Shown here piece after piece: positions 8,988 to 17,077 of a stretch of 64,000 bases of DNA. Each line of letters begins with the position of its first letter. Positions within the stretch are counted from its first letter, which is position 1. The notes under the pieces were generated by a model. That model saw only the letters and a program-made list of their open reading frames with translations, was not told the DNA's origin and ran no database searches. The DNA is from Planctomycetes bacterium syqfu. GTDB lineage: Bacteria > Planctomycetota > Phycisphaerae > Phycisphaerales > Phycisphaeraceae. The stretch spans positions 5,146,001-5,210,000 of the forward strand of contig CP087563.1 in the NCBI GenBank assembly GCA_020974905.1. Direction: 5' to 3'. Position numbers and translations under genes: made by a program.

Positions 8988-9569
8988 ATGCAACGTATAG
9001 CTCTCGTATTGGCCATCCTGTGTAGCACCGTCGTGGCTACCGCACAGGATAATGAACTGGAACAACTCAAGCAGGAAGTCGCAGAACTCCGTCAAATCGT
9101 CTCTGAGTTACGCTCACGTGTCGAACAGTTGGAAGGCAAACAAACTGCCCCACAAGCATCACAGACCAAAAGCAAGTCAGAATCAACGTTCTATGAAACA
9201 TTGCCATATTCTCTTGGCAAGGTCATTCCCAAACGCCGAGCAATTCAGCAGCACAGCTTCACCATCAAATCTCTGACCGTCAGACGAAACAAGCTCTTCG
9301 GTCAATACGAACTGATTTACGAAATCGCCCTACAGAACTACAGCAACAGTCCATGGAACCCATATCGCGACCAGTACCTACTCAGTACGCAGGACACCGA
9401 CATCAAAGGCAGTCCCAGTGCAACGACAACATTGGCAAAGGGACAACGTAAAACCATCGAAGTGATATTCAAGACCAAAACATTCAAGCCAGAAGAAGTC
9501 CGATTAAAGATCGAAAGCAAGGACACGAATAATCAAGGGGATGCAGAATTTAAAATCGAAATCAAATGA
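8988..9569 (+). CDS. Secreted coiled-coil protein, unknown
   Basis: 193 residues with a cleavable signal peptide (MQRIALVLAILCSTVVATAQD) and a heptad coiled coil at about residues 22-50 (LEQLKQEVAELRQIVSELRSRVEQLEG). The C-terminal half looks like a small beta domain (FTIKSLTVRRNKLFGQYELIYEIALQNYS). A good GAGGAG ribosome site precedes ATG 8988. It has its own transcription unit after the 8901 terminator. Secreted and probably trimeric or dimeric through the coiled coil. No family recognised; phage-conversion or host gene both possible. Confidence 0.75.
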   Translation: MQRIALVLAILCSTVVATAQDNELEQLKQEVAELRQIVSELRSRVEQLEGKQTAPQASQTKSKSESTFYETLPYSLGKVIPKRRAIQQHSFTIKSLTVRRNKLFGQYELIYEIALQNYSNSPWNPYRDQYLLSTQDTDIKGSPSATTTLAKGQRKTIEVIFKTKTFKPEEVRLKIESKDTNNQGDAEFKIEIK

Positions 9570-9790
9570 GCAATAAAGCAACGGGATCACGTTGCATCAA
9601 CAAAAACAATCCTCTCACACGTCGCGTCCTGTGCACCGCAGCAGTCATCGCCCCTGACGGCTCCGTCGTCCAGACCCAGACCCAGACCCAATCCAAAGAC
9701 TGCCTCCACTGCCTCTCCCAATCCGGCATGGACGATCGGGCCAAAGAAGACACCCGGATTTATCTAGTGTTACAAGTTATTACTCCTTGA
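9566..9790 (+). CDS. Small Cys-containing ORF coupled to the coiled-coil gene
   Basis: 74 codons starting in an ATGA overlap with the previous stop. Contains a (QT)n run from a CAGACC repeat and four Cys residues. The last about 12 codons lie in AT-rich sequence unlike the rest, so the 3' end may be cut by the insertion boundary of the AT-rich cargo. No homologue recognised; it may not be a real gene. Confidence 0.35.
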   Translation: MSNKATGSRCINKNNPLTRRVLCTAAVIAPDGSVVQTQTQTQSKDCLHCLSQSGMDDRAKEDTRIYLVLQVITP

Positions 9791-9974
9791 TCAAAATGGG
9801 TTAAGCAGTAATCTTCAAGTGTTTTGAGTGTAAGGTGATAAATCCTATTTGTTTCAAACGCAATAAACTGTATTCTGTGTGTAGAAAATGTTTATCTACA
9901 GAATGAACATGGAATTGTATAACTCCAGTTACTGATTTTAGGGGTGCTCGGTACGGGGGCATTTGTGAAATAAT

Positions 9975-11096
9975 ATGCCGCAGAAAAAAATAAAAATTAT
10001 TGATTTGTTTAGTGGTGTTGGGGGTTTATCTTTAGGGGCAGCTAGAGCTGGTTTGGACGTTGTAGCAGCCGTAGAAAATGATAAATATGCAGTTCTTGCG
10101 CATAAGAAAAATTTTCCAAATACGAAACATATTGATGAAGACATTACCACAATCAAAATTGGAGAGTTATTACAGCGTTGTGGTCTAAAGAAAACTGACA
10201 AGGTCGGAATAATTGGTGGTCCACCATGCCAAGGATTTAGCACGATTGGTCATAAAGATGTGGCAGATCCTAGGAATCAACTTTTTGTTCACTTTTTCAA
10301 AATAGTACGAAGTTTACAACCAGTATTTTTTCTTGCCGAAAATGTGCCAGGGATTATGAGAGAAGAGAATGATGAGTTGCGCCAAACGGCTATAGATATG
10401 GTGAAAGATGATTATGTTATTCTCGATCCTATTAAGATATATGCAAATGATTATGGTTGTCCAACAACACGATGCAGGTATGTATTTATAGGTTATAAAG
10501 CAAGTGGTTTAGGGACAATTAAACCAAATGATTTTCGAAGGCAGGAATCCCGAGTAGTAGTTAGAGAGGCTTTGTGTGGTTTGCCAAGTAGAATATCAGA
10601 GAAATGGCAGCAAGAATCGCAAGGCTGGAGAAGGGTTAAATATCCAGCGAATTTGACTGAATTTCTTGATTCAGCAAGAAATTGCATCCCTCAAGGTGTG
10701 GGAGATCCTACTAGCATTAGCAATTTAATTGATGAAAATATGGTGTCAGGATTTTTAGGTACTGTACATACTGAAAATGTAAAAGAACGTTTTAGGAATG
10801 TTAGACCTGGAATGATAGATAAAGTTTCAAAAGCCAGAAGACTGGAATGGGAAGGTTTTTGCCCAACTCTTCGTGCAGGAACAGGAAGAGAGAGAGGGAG
10901 TTTTCAGGCTGTGCGGCCAATACATCCCTCGGCACCAAGAGTAATTACACCACGGGAAGCCGCACGATTGCAAGGATTTCCCGATTGGTTCCAGTTTTCA
11001 GCAACAAAGTGGCATAGTTTTAGGCAAATCGGCAATAGTGTTTGTCCAATTATGGCAGAGAAAATACTCGAGATTATTGTACAAAAAGTTAGGTAA
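9975..11096 (+). CDS. DNA (cytosine-5) methyltransferase
   Basis: 373-residue complete C5 methyltransferase: motif I IDLFSGVGG (residues 9-17), motif IV GGPPCQGFS with catalytic Cys85, motif VI AENVPG (121-126), a variant motif VIII (PTTRCRYVFIG, where QxRxR is usual), a target-recognition region around 210-300, motif IX (PREAARLQGFP) and motif X (RQIGNSVCP). It methylates cytosine at C5 in a specific DNA sequence. It starts a three-gene run (11 bp, then a 4-bp overlap) with a GHKL ATPase and a methyltransferase-fold protein. The run is AT-rich compared with flanking genes, indicating horizontal transfer. Inference: the methyltransferase marks self DNA for the other two proteins. Confidence 0.93.
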   Translation: MPQKKIKIIDLFSGVGGLSLGAARAGLDVVAAVENDKYAVLAHKKNFPNTKHIDEDITTIKIGELLQRCGLKKTDKVGIIGGPPCQGFSTIGHKDVADPRNQLFVHFFKIVRSLQPVFFLAENVPGIMREENDELRQTAIDMVKDDYVILDPIKIYANDYGCPTTRCRYVFIGYKASGLGTIKPNDFRRQESRVVVREALCGLPSRISEKWQQESQGWRRVKYPANLTEFLDSARNCIPQGVGDPTSISNLIDENMVSGFLGTVHTENVKERFRNVRPGMIDKVSKARRLEWEGFCPTLRAGTGRERGSFQAVRPIHPSAPRVITPREAARLQGFPDWFQFSATKWHSFRQIGNSVCPIMAEKILEIIVQKVR

Positions 11097-11107
11097 CGGG
11101 GTGTAAA

Positions 11108-12526
11108 ATGGTAACATTTGATGGAAGTATCACGACTAAGCCAGTCAAGTCTTTTTTTGTGGATATGTTAACAAAAGACATTGATACGCAAGATGCTATT
11201 TTAGATATGCTTGATAATAGTGTTGACGGTATACAAAGAACGTCAAATCCAGCATCGTTAAATAAAAAGGATCCATATAAAAACTTTTATGCAAAAATTG
11301 AGATCGGGAAAGATAAGTTTGTCATAAAAGATAATTGCGGTGGGATTCCGTGGAAACTTCACGACTATGCGTTTCGTATGGGAAGAGCAAATAGGAAGAT
11401 AGATTCTGGAATACATACAGTTGGTACGTATGGCATTGGTATGAAGCGTGCGATTTTTAAGATAGGTCAAGAGTGCATAATAACATCGCATGCTAAAGAC
11501 ATGTCATATCAAGTTCTTATGTCTTCAGAATGGATGAAGGATGAAGATAATTGGGAGTTGCTTGCTGATAAGGTTCCGGCAGATAGGACAAAAGGGACAA
11601 CTATTGAAGTGTCGCCATTGAATCCTGCGATATCAACAGAGTTTTCTTGCAAAACATTTATGAAGAATTTTAAAGAGGCAATTGCTACTAATTATGCTTA
11701 TATTATCAGTAAGGGCTTTAAGGTATATGTGAATAATGAAGAGGTAAAGCCTAAGTCGCTGCGATTGCTTTTTTCTGGAGTGGATCATAAGAATTTTAAA
11801 AATACTAAAATTGAACCATATATATATAAGACTGAGTATAAAGGCGTGAATGTTTTTCTGTCAGTAGGGTTTTCTCCACAGGCAATTCCAAGTGTAGATG
11901 ATATCCAAAATAGTCTGGAAAATTACGGGGAAAAGTATTCTTCTGCTGACGCAGGATGGACTGTGATATGTAATGATCGAACTGTATTGTATTGTGATAA
12001 AACCTACAGGACGGTCTGGGGGGTTTCTGGTGTTCCGCAATATCATACACAATTTGTGGCTGTATCAGGAATAGTTGTGTTTACTTCTAAAGACGCCTCT
12101 CTGTTGCCTATGAATACAACAAAGCGTGGCGTAGATATGTCATCTGAAATATATATGCATGTGCGTGACAAGATGATAGAAGGCACAAAAATATTCACGG
12201 CGTATACAAATAAATGGAAGGGTTCTGATTTGGTTGCGGAGTCCCGAAAAGCATTCAAAGAGACGAAAGATGCAAGTTTGGATGAAGTGATTGAAGGGGT
12301 GCGTAAGGTAAAAATGGCGCCGACAAAGGGCGCAGTGCCAGGTATGCAGTATAAACCCAAGCTTCCAATGCCAAGGCCAAAAGACAGAAGGCGAAAGATT
12401 GTTTTTCAGCGAAATGAAGAACAGATTAAAGTTGTAGCAGAATATCTTTTAGGCGATTCAAATGCGAATATAAATAAAGTTGGTGAAAAATGTTTTGATT
12501 TAATGCTGGAGGAAGCCGGGGAATGA
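11108..12526 (+). CDS. GHKL/HSP90-type ATPase of a methyltransferase-linked module
   Basis: 472 residues. The GHKL ATP-binding fold is shown by the N box (DAILDMLDNSVDG, Asn37), the G1 box (IKDNCGGIP, Asp75 to Gly79) and the G2 loop (GTYGIGMKRAIFKIG, residues 106-120). The remainder (about 150-470) contains a second domain resembling the transducer region of HSP90/MutL-type proteins (LLPMNTTKRGVDMSS) and a basic C-terminal tail. Starts 11 bp after the methyltransferase and overlaps the next start by 4 bp (ATGA). Known: GHKL ATPases occur as ATP-gated components of several bacterial defence systems beside DNA methyltransferases. I infer a restriction or sensing role. Confidence 0.85.
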   Translation: MVTFDGSITTKPVKSFFVDMLTKDIDTQDAILDMLDNSVDGIQRTSNPASLNKKDPYKNFYAKIEIGKDKFVIKDNCGGIPWKLHDYAFRMGRANRKIDSGIHTVGTYGIGMKRAIFKIGQECIITSHAKDMSYQVLMSSEWMKDEDNWELLADKVPADRTKGTTIEVSPLNPAISTEFSCKTFMKNFKEAIATNYAYIISKGFKVYVNNEEVKPKSLRLLFSGVDHKNFKNTKIEPYIYKTEYKGVNVFLSVGFSPQAIPSVDDIQNSLENYGEKYSSADAGWTVICNDRTVLYCDKTYRTVWGVSGVPQYHTQFVAVSGIVVFTSKDASLLPMNTTKRGVDMSSEIYMHVRDKMIEGTKIFTAYTNKWKGSDLVAESRKAFKETKDASLDEVIEGVRKVKMAPTKGAVPGMQYKPKLPMPRPKDRRRKIVFQRNEEQIKVVAEYLLGDSNANINKVGEKCFDLMLEEAGE

Positions 12527-13554
12527 GCCGTTTAAGTAATCCAAAACATTCAGCATACCATTTACGTCCTAATAAAGCTGTAGATAGAATGTTGTTTGCA
12601 GAGATATTGAAGGCGTTTCATTTATACAAGCCATTGCAGGATGGTACATACATAGGATTTGGAGGCCCGTTCTTAGAAGATTTTCGCGTTATGTCACAGT
12701 TGTTTCCCGGGATGAAAATGGTTTCCTTGGAAAAAGACTTGGAGACATACAAGAGGCAAAAATTTAATAAGTGTTCTAAGAATATAAAATTGCTTAGAAA
12801 AGATTTGAAGGATTATTTGTCTTTGGATTACCCTGAGAAGAGGACATATATTTGGACGGATTTTACAGATTTTTCAAGAAAAAGGCTTCTGCAGATATCA
12901 GATATCGCGCATAGAGCTATTCCATTGAGTCTGATTAGGGTGACTGTTAAGGCGCAGTCTGAGGTTTTATCAAAGTTAGAATTGGGGGAAAGGAAAAGAA
13001 GGAGAAGTTTACCAGAAGATTGTAAGCAAAAATTTTTGGAATTCTCTGAGGATTTTCAAAGGCGGTATGACATTGAGAAAGCAGCATACGATGCAAACAT
13101 GTTTACATGGGAGAATTTTCTAGACGACAAATATTGCTATTTATTGATGCATATGATAAACACTGTGTTGGATTCTTCATGTACGCATCCTAAAGTGTTC
13201 GTGCCTTTGCATGCGTCAAGATATTCCGATGGCACTATTATGCTGAGTTATACAGGCGTCTTTTGCAATGTTGAGGATAAGAATAATATTGTCAAGCATT
13301 TTGTAAATGCCAAAATTCTGTCTTCAAAAGGAATTGTGGCTGTTAATGATATTGATGTGCCAGTCTTGACGACTAAAGAAAGACTTAAGTTAGAGCCAAC
13401 TATACCTGCTATTCGAAAAACAGGAAAAACGTCATTGCGAAGTCTTGGATACTTGATTGAAGGTGATGGTAAAAATGCTGAGAGTTTGAGAGTAATGAAG
13501 CAATATGAGCAATATTTTCAATACTACCCATATTTTGGCAAATTAGTTCCATAA
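12523..13554 (+). CDS. Methyltransferase-fold protein, third gene of the MTase-GHKL module
   Basis: 343 residues. A Rossmann-like start (TYIGFGGPFLEDF, residues 42-54), an acidic strand end (MVSLEKDLETYKRQKFN, 66-82) and WTDFTDF (111-117) resemble a class-I methyltransferase or TcmP-like fold with a modified glycine loop. Translationally coupled (ATGA) to the GHKL ATPase. No PD-(D/E)XK, HNH or PLD motif is obvious, so no conventional restriction nuclease is visible in the trio; this protein is the candidate effector or a second modification enzyme. It ends 6 bp before the convergent integrase stop. Confidence 0.7.
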   Translation: MSRLSNPKHSAYHLRPNKAVDRMLFAEILKAFHLYKPLQDGTYIGFGGPFLEDFRVMSQLFPGMKMVSLEKDLETYKRQKFNKCSKNIKLLRKDLKDYLSLDYPEKRTYIWTDFTDFSRKRLLQISDIAHRAIPLSLIRVTVKAQSEVLSKLELGERKRRRSLPEDCKQKFLEFSEDFQRRYDIEKAAYDANMFTWENFLDDKYCYLLMHMINTVLDSSCTHPKVFVPLHASRYSDGTIMLSYTGVFCNVEDKNNIVKHFVNAKILSSKGIVAVNDIDVPVLTTKERLKLEPTIPAIRKTGKTSLRSLGYLIEGDGKNAESLRVMKQYEQYFQYYPYFGKLVP

Positions 13555-13560
13555 GATGAC

Positions 13561-14493
13561 CTACAACAGTTCAATATCTTCGTCGTAGTTTCTTGAAACA
13601 TGTACATAACGCATCGTCGTTTCGATTTTCTTGTGACCCATCCAGTCTTTAAGCTTAAACATGTCAATATTCGCTCTGACAGCACGCGTGGCAAAGGTGT
13701 GGCGCAGGGCATGCCAACCCCGGCCGGTTCGACCAGGCGGTAAGTTTTTGAGGGATGGCAAAACCTCCTGCATGTGTCTGATTGAAAGCTTCTGCCACCA
13801 ATTTTCAGAACGCATCTTCGGTTCAGTCCATTTCCCCCGGTTGTAGTATCCGCCTTTCCCACCTGGAAAAACGAATATCAGATGACCGTATCGCTCGCGT
13901 TGTTTAATCAATGCTTTGCAGGTGCGTTGATTCAGCGGGACAGTGCGGGGGCGTTTGCCTTTGGACTTTCTGACGGTCAACTGTTTGAACTGTAAATCGA
14001 TGTCCCGCCATTCGAGCCTTCGCATTTCCTCCATGCGCAAGCCGGTATTCAGGGCAAGCGTGACCTCACAGGTCATATCATCCAAATGAGCAATGACCAT
14101 CAGCTTGTCGACTTCTTCGTCTGTGAGGAAGATGGGGACCTCCTCGGGCAACTCCATGGACGGCACGCGCAGGACTGGATTGTCCCGTAGGATGCCGCGT
14201 GTGCCTAGGAAGTCACAAAAGACCTTGATGGCCGACCGGTGGTTCTTGATGGTCTTAGCCGAGCGTCCCTGCTTGTGTAGGTGGATCAGGTAGTCTTCGA
14301 CGTTAGCCGGTGTAATCTCATTGAGTTGGCAATCCAGCCAATAAGCAAACTTCGACGCCAGCCTGACATTTTTCTTGAGTGTTGCGGGTTGGTAGTTCCG
14401 GACAGATAAGCAGTCGTGATATTTACAAAGAATCAATCTCAATTCCCCCTTATGTTCAAATGCACCATCGGTGAAATCGGGTTCCGACTTCAC
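13561..14493 (-). CDS. Tyrosine recombinase/integrase acting at tmRNA
   Basis: About 310 residues from GTG 14493; the open frame continues upstream into tmRNA sequence, which cannot be coding, so a start near here is required. Domains: N-terminal SAM-like core-binding domain (about 1-115), then the catalytic domain with the first Arg (ALNTGLRMEEMRRLEW), HALRHTFATR (His-x-x-Arg), a helix ending DWMGHKKIETT (His) and the nucleophile Tyr in TMRYVHVS. It lies directly against the 3' end of tmRNA, the typical position for an integrase using that gene as attachment site, and a partial copy sits at the left boundary (4845-5192). Confidence 0.93.
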   Translation of the reverse strand: MKSEPDFTDGAFEHKGELRLILCKYHDCLSVRNYQPATLKKNVRLASKFAYWLDCQLNEITPANVEDYLIHLHKQGRSAKTIKNHRSAIKVFCDFLGTRGILRDNPVLRVPSMELPEEVPIFLTDEEVDKLMVIAHLDDMTCEVTLALNTGLRMEEMRRLEWRDIDLQFKQLTVRKSKGKRPRTVPLNQRTCKALIKQRERYGHLIFVFPGGKGGYYNRGKWTEPKMRSENWWQKLSIRHMQEVLPSLKNLPPGRTGRGWHALRHTFATRAVRANIDMFKLKDWMGHKKIETTMRYVHVSRNYDEDIELL

Positions 14494-14588
14494 CTTTTGG
14501 GCATTTTTTTGAGATTGATGAAAAATTTTTTCGTTTTGCTTTAAAGTATTATCGCAAAACGATTTAGGTTGAATGGAGCCGGGGGGAA
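14165..14588. repeat. 424-bp direct repeat, right copy
   Basis: Partner of 4864-5287. Includes the integrase N-terminal region, its AT-rich leader and the last 17 bp of the tmRNA-side attachment core. Confidence 0.85.
14572..14588. other. Attachment-site core within tmRNA 3' end
   Basis: Exact 17-bp copy of 5271-5287, covering the acceptor-stem 3' strand and the start of the T-stem of tmRNA. Integration here rebuilds a functional tmRNA 3' end, so the host RNA is preserved. Confidence 0.82.
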
Positions 14589-14965
14589 TTGAACCCCCGT
14601 CCCGTGGTAGTTGATATATTGCCTCTACACGTTTAGTCACTGTTTTGAGTTTAGAACCGTTGACTGCCAGCGACAGCATTCGCGGGTTCGAGCCTGAGTA
14701 ATGTTTAATCCGCACATGCTAAGACGTCATGATTGGACGAGTCTGCTAAGTCGTCGTTTTACAGATTCCACAGACGAGTCACTGTAAAACGCGGGTGCCT
14801 ATATCAGGCAGCCATGCGCATGGGCTGAGTTTGACCAAAGCCGATGCGACCGATGACGTTGTTGTCATTGGCATTTATGGTTTTTGTACGTAGTTTTACG
14901 AGGCCAACGTACACCTCGACGTGCCACAATATACCGGAGCTATCCGGTCGATACCGATCGGCCCC
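14574..14965 (-). ncRNA. ssrA: tmRNA (transfer-messenger RNA)
   Basis: Read on the minus strand, the RNA starts GGGGCCG and ends CGGCTCCA; these pair as a 7-bp acceptor stem with one G-U. A T-arm GGGGG-TTCAATT-CCCCC precedes the 3' strand; CCA is not encoded. The tag reading frame begins with GCC AAT GAC AAC AAC and encodes a peptide starting ANDNN and ending MRMAA before TGA (stop near 14809), 22 residues in total. It rescues stalled ribosomes and tags their nascent chains for proteolysis. The 3' end serves as integration site for the adjacent integrase. Confidence 0.93.
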
Positions 14966-15049
14966 TGTTGTCAAAGATCAGTCAGACAGTATACCACACC
15001 CATCGGCAAAACCCAAAGATCATGCCTGTCAATCAACGTGAAAAATACC

Positions 15050-15070
15050 TTTTCTAAGATTTTTAGAAAA
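15050..15070. promoter_or_regulatory. Inverted repeat, probable operator
   Basis: Perfect 8-bp arms TTTTCTAA and TTAGAAAA around GATTT, located about 140 bp upstream of the LacI-family gene. It shares the TTTTCTA half-site with the repeat at 15173-15188. Confidence 0.6.
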
Positions 15071-15172
15071 ATTTCTATAATCTCAAATCATTATAAACAA
15101 TTAAATTATATGGTTCACTGTCGTGCAAACGATGCATCCCAGATTGACTTGCGTTTGGGGCAATCTACGATT

Positions 15173-15188
15173 TAGAAAATGTTTTCTA
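15173..15188. promoter_or_regulatory. Inverted repeat just before the LacI-family gene
   Basis: TAGAAAA-TG-TTTTCTA, a perfect 7-bp inverted repeat ending 20 bp before the start codon. Position and similarity to the upstream repeat fit autoregulation by the LacI-family protein. Confidence 0.62.
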
Positions 15189-15208
15189 GAAAATAATCAG
15201 GACGTTTT

Positions 15209-16264
15209 ATGACGCAATCAACCCTCCAATCCGAAAGGCTCAATGAGCTTGAATCCGGTCAGCGTAAGGCCACGTTGACCGATGTGGCCCAGCTCAGTGG
15301 GGTTTCTGCATCCACCGTCAGTCGGGTGCTCAACGGCTATACCGAAGGGTTCTCCGTCAAGCCCAAGGTCCGGCAGGCGGTGATGGAGGCTGTGGATCGG
15401 TTGGGATACAAAGCCAATCGTTCAGCCAAGGCCATGCGGTCCAAGCGGACGGGCGTGATCGCGGTGCTGGGTTTGCAGTATGACCAGGAAGGTGAGCCGT
15501 TTGGCACGGATGTTCAGATCATTCATAACATGGCTAGCGTGTTGCGTCAGTCGGATCTGGATTTGTGTCACTATTTCGGATCCGGTTTGGAAGAGCCTTA
15601 TGGCTTACCGGATTGGCCGGTGGATGGTGCCTGCGCATTGAATCTGTATCAGGATGAAGACGTTCAGCGGATCGAGCAGTCAGGTGTGCCTTATGTGAGT
15701 ATCAATGGTTTGGCCGGTCCCAATGGTGTGAGTGTTCTGGTCGACGACCAACTGGGAAGCAAGCTTGCGGTAGACCATTTTGTTTCACTGGGTCACGAGC
15801 GCATTGGTTACATCATGGAATCGCCCTGGGCACTATTGCATCCATCGGTTCAGGCACGTCGATTGGGTTACGCTCAGGCGATGCAGTCACACGGTTTGCC
15901 GTTGATGCCGACCTGGGATCAGACGTATGACATGGTTGAGGAAGCCGTTGCCGAGGCCTATGAAAATCGTTGTACAGCTTTGCTGGTGTACTCGCATTAC
16001 ACGGCCATGGTGGTGTTGAAATATGCTCACGAGATTGGCTTGCGTGTTCCTGATGACATGAGTTTGATTTGTTTTAACGACCGTTTCCCGGTTAACCATA
16101 CGACGCCCAAACTCACTGCGATTGCTTTGCCTTACAAGGAGATGGCTGAAGTGGCATCCGAGATGATCACCAACGCCATTTCTCAGAAGCCGGGGAACAT
16201 TCAGTCCATTCAGATCAAGCCGGAGTTGGTTGTTCGTGATTCGACGATTGCTCCTGCACGTTAA
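15209..16264 (+). CDS. LacI/GalR-family transcriptional regulator
   Basis: 351 residues. The N-terminal helix-turn-helix and hinge (ATLTDVAQLSGVSASTVSRVLNG, about 21-43, then RLGYKANRSAKAM) are textbook LacI family. The C-terminal periplasmic-binding-protein-like domain includes the typical HFVSLGHERIGYI and PDDMSLICFND signatures. An effector, probably a sugar, would bind there. It heads a run of secreted pseudopilin and glycosidase genes and is preceded by two matching inverted repeats, so it likely regulates itself and this cluster. Confidence 0.93.
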   Translation: MTQSTLQSERLNELESGQRKATLTDVAQLSGVSASTVSRVLNGYTEGFSVKPKVRQAVMEAVDRLGYKANRSAKAMRSKRTGVIAVLGLQYDQEGEPFGTDVQIIHNMASVLRQSDLDLCHYFGSGLEEPYGLPDWPVDGACALNLYQDEDVQRIEQSGVPYVSINGLAGPNGVSVLVDDQLGSKLAVDHFVSLGHERIGYIMESPWALLHPSVQARRLGYAQAMQSHGLPLMPTWDQTYDMVEEAVAEAYENRCTALLVYSHYTAMVVLKYAHEIGLRVPDDMSLICFNDRFPVNHTTPKLTAIALPYKEMAEVASEMITNAISQKPGNIQSIQIKPELVVRDSTIAPAR

Positions 16265-16295
16265 TGAAAATTCCTTTGTTCACACGAGGTGTACG

Positions 16296-17006
16296 ATGAC
16301 ACGTAAACACAAAACGCACGGTTTTACACTTATTGAATTGTTGGTTGTGATCTCCATCATCAGCTTGCTGATCAGCATTCTCCTGCCAGCTTTGGGTCGT
16401 GCCCGTGATTCGGCGGTGTCGATTCAGTGTGCTTCAATTGTCAAGCAATTGACGTTGGCACAGAATCTCTATGCCGATGATCAGAACGATTATTTTACAC
16501 CGTTCTGGTCCAATGACTTTAACAATTCAAGCATCAGTCCGAACTTTGGTGAGAAGTTGGCCTGGACGTATCGACTCAAGGATTACACCAATGGTTATAG
16601 CAAATACACACCGGAAAAGAATCTGATGTGTCCCAAGATTCAGCGTCCCCGAATCATCAACGACACGACGCCGTACAAGCAGACCTACAACATGAACCCG
16701 TTCATGCTATGGCATAAGTGGCGTTGTCGTCGCGAAGCGGTTTTGACGCCTTCGAATATTCTTCTGCTTGGTGATTCGAATATCACGACAAATGATCAGC
16801 TTCGCACCAACGAGTGGCGGTCCCCCTGGGTCAACAGCTCCAGCAATGGAACTTACTATGCTGGCAGCAGCAATGGTGCACCGGGCCTGCGTCACATCAC
16901 CGAGGGCGATGGTGCCAACATGGGCTTTGTTGATGGGCATGTGGCGATCAAGAGCGGTCAAGCGCTCAACTACTATGGCAATGACACCAACCTGTGGGTC
17001 TGGTGA
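16296..17006 (+). CDS. Pseudopilin-like secreted protein with prepilin leader
   Basis: 236 residues from ATG 16296 (GAGGTG ribosome site); an upstream in-frame ATG lies inside the LacI gene. The prepilin signal is HGFTLIELLVVISIISLLISILLPAL, cleaved after the Gly by a type IV prepilin peptidase. The C-terminus carries the GFVDGHVAIKSG motif common in the planctomycete and lentisphaera pseudopilin expansions (DUF1559-like). Such proteins are exported by type II/IV pilus-like machinery; individual roles are unknown. Its position beside glycosidases suggests surface display or uptake of polysaccharides. Confidence 0.85.
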   Translation: MTRKHKTHGFTLIELLVVISIISLLISILLPALGRARDSAVSIQCASIVKQLTLAQNLYADDQNDYFTPFWSNDFNNSSISPNFGEKLAWTYRLKDYTNGYSKYTPEKNLMCPKIQRPRIINDTTPYKQTYNMNPFMLWHKWRCRREAVLTPSNILLLGDSNITTNDQLRTNEWRSPWVNSSSNGTYYAGSSNGAPGLRHITEGDGANMGFVDGHVAIKSGQALNYYGNDTNLWVW

Positions 17007-17077
17007 TTCACAGACCCATCCTTCACGCCACCCATTAATTGGCTGATTTCGATTCTTCATTTGTTTGAGGCTGTTTT

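Noticed and set aside
14494-14715. Upstream extension of the integrase frame
   Set aside because: It reads through the tmRNA 3' half and noncoding leader; the GTG at 14493 gives a normal length.
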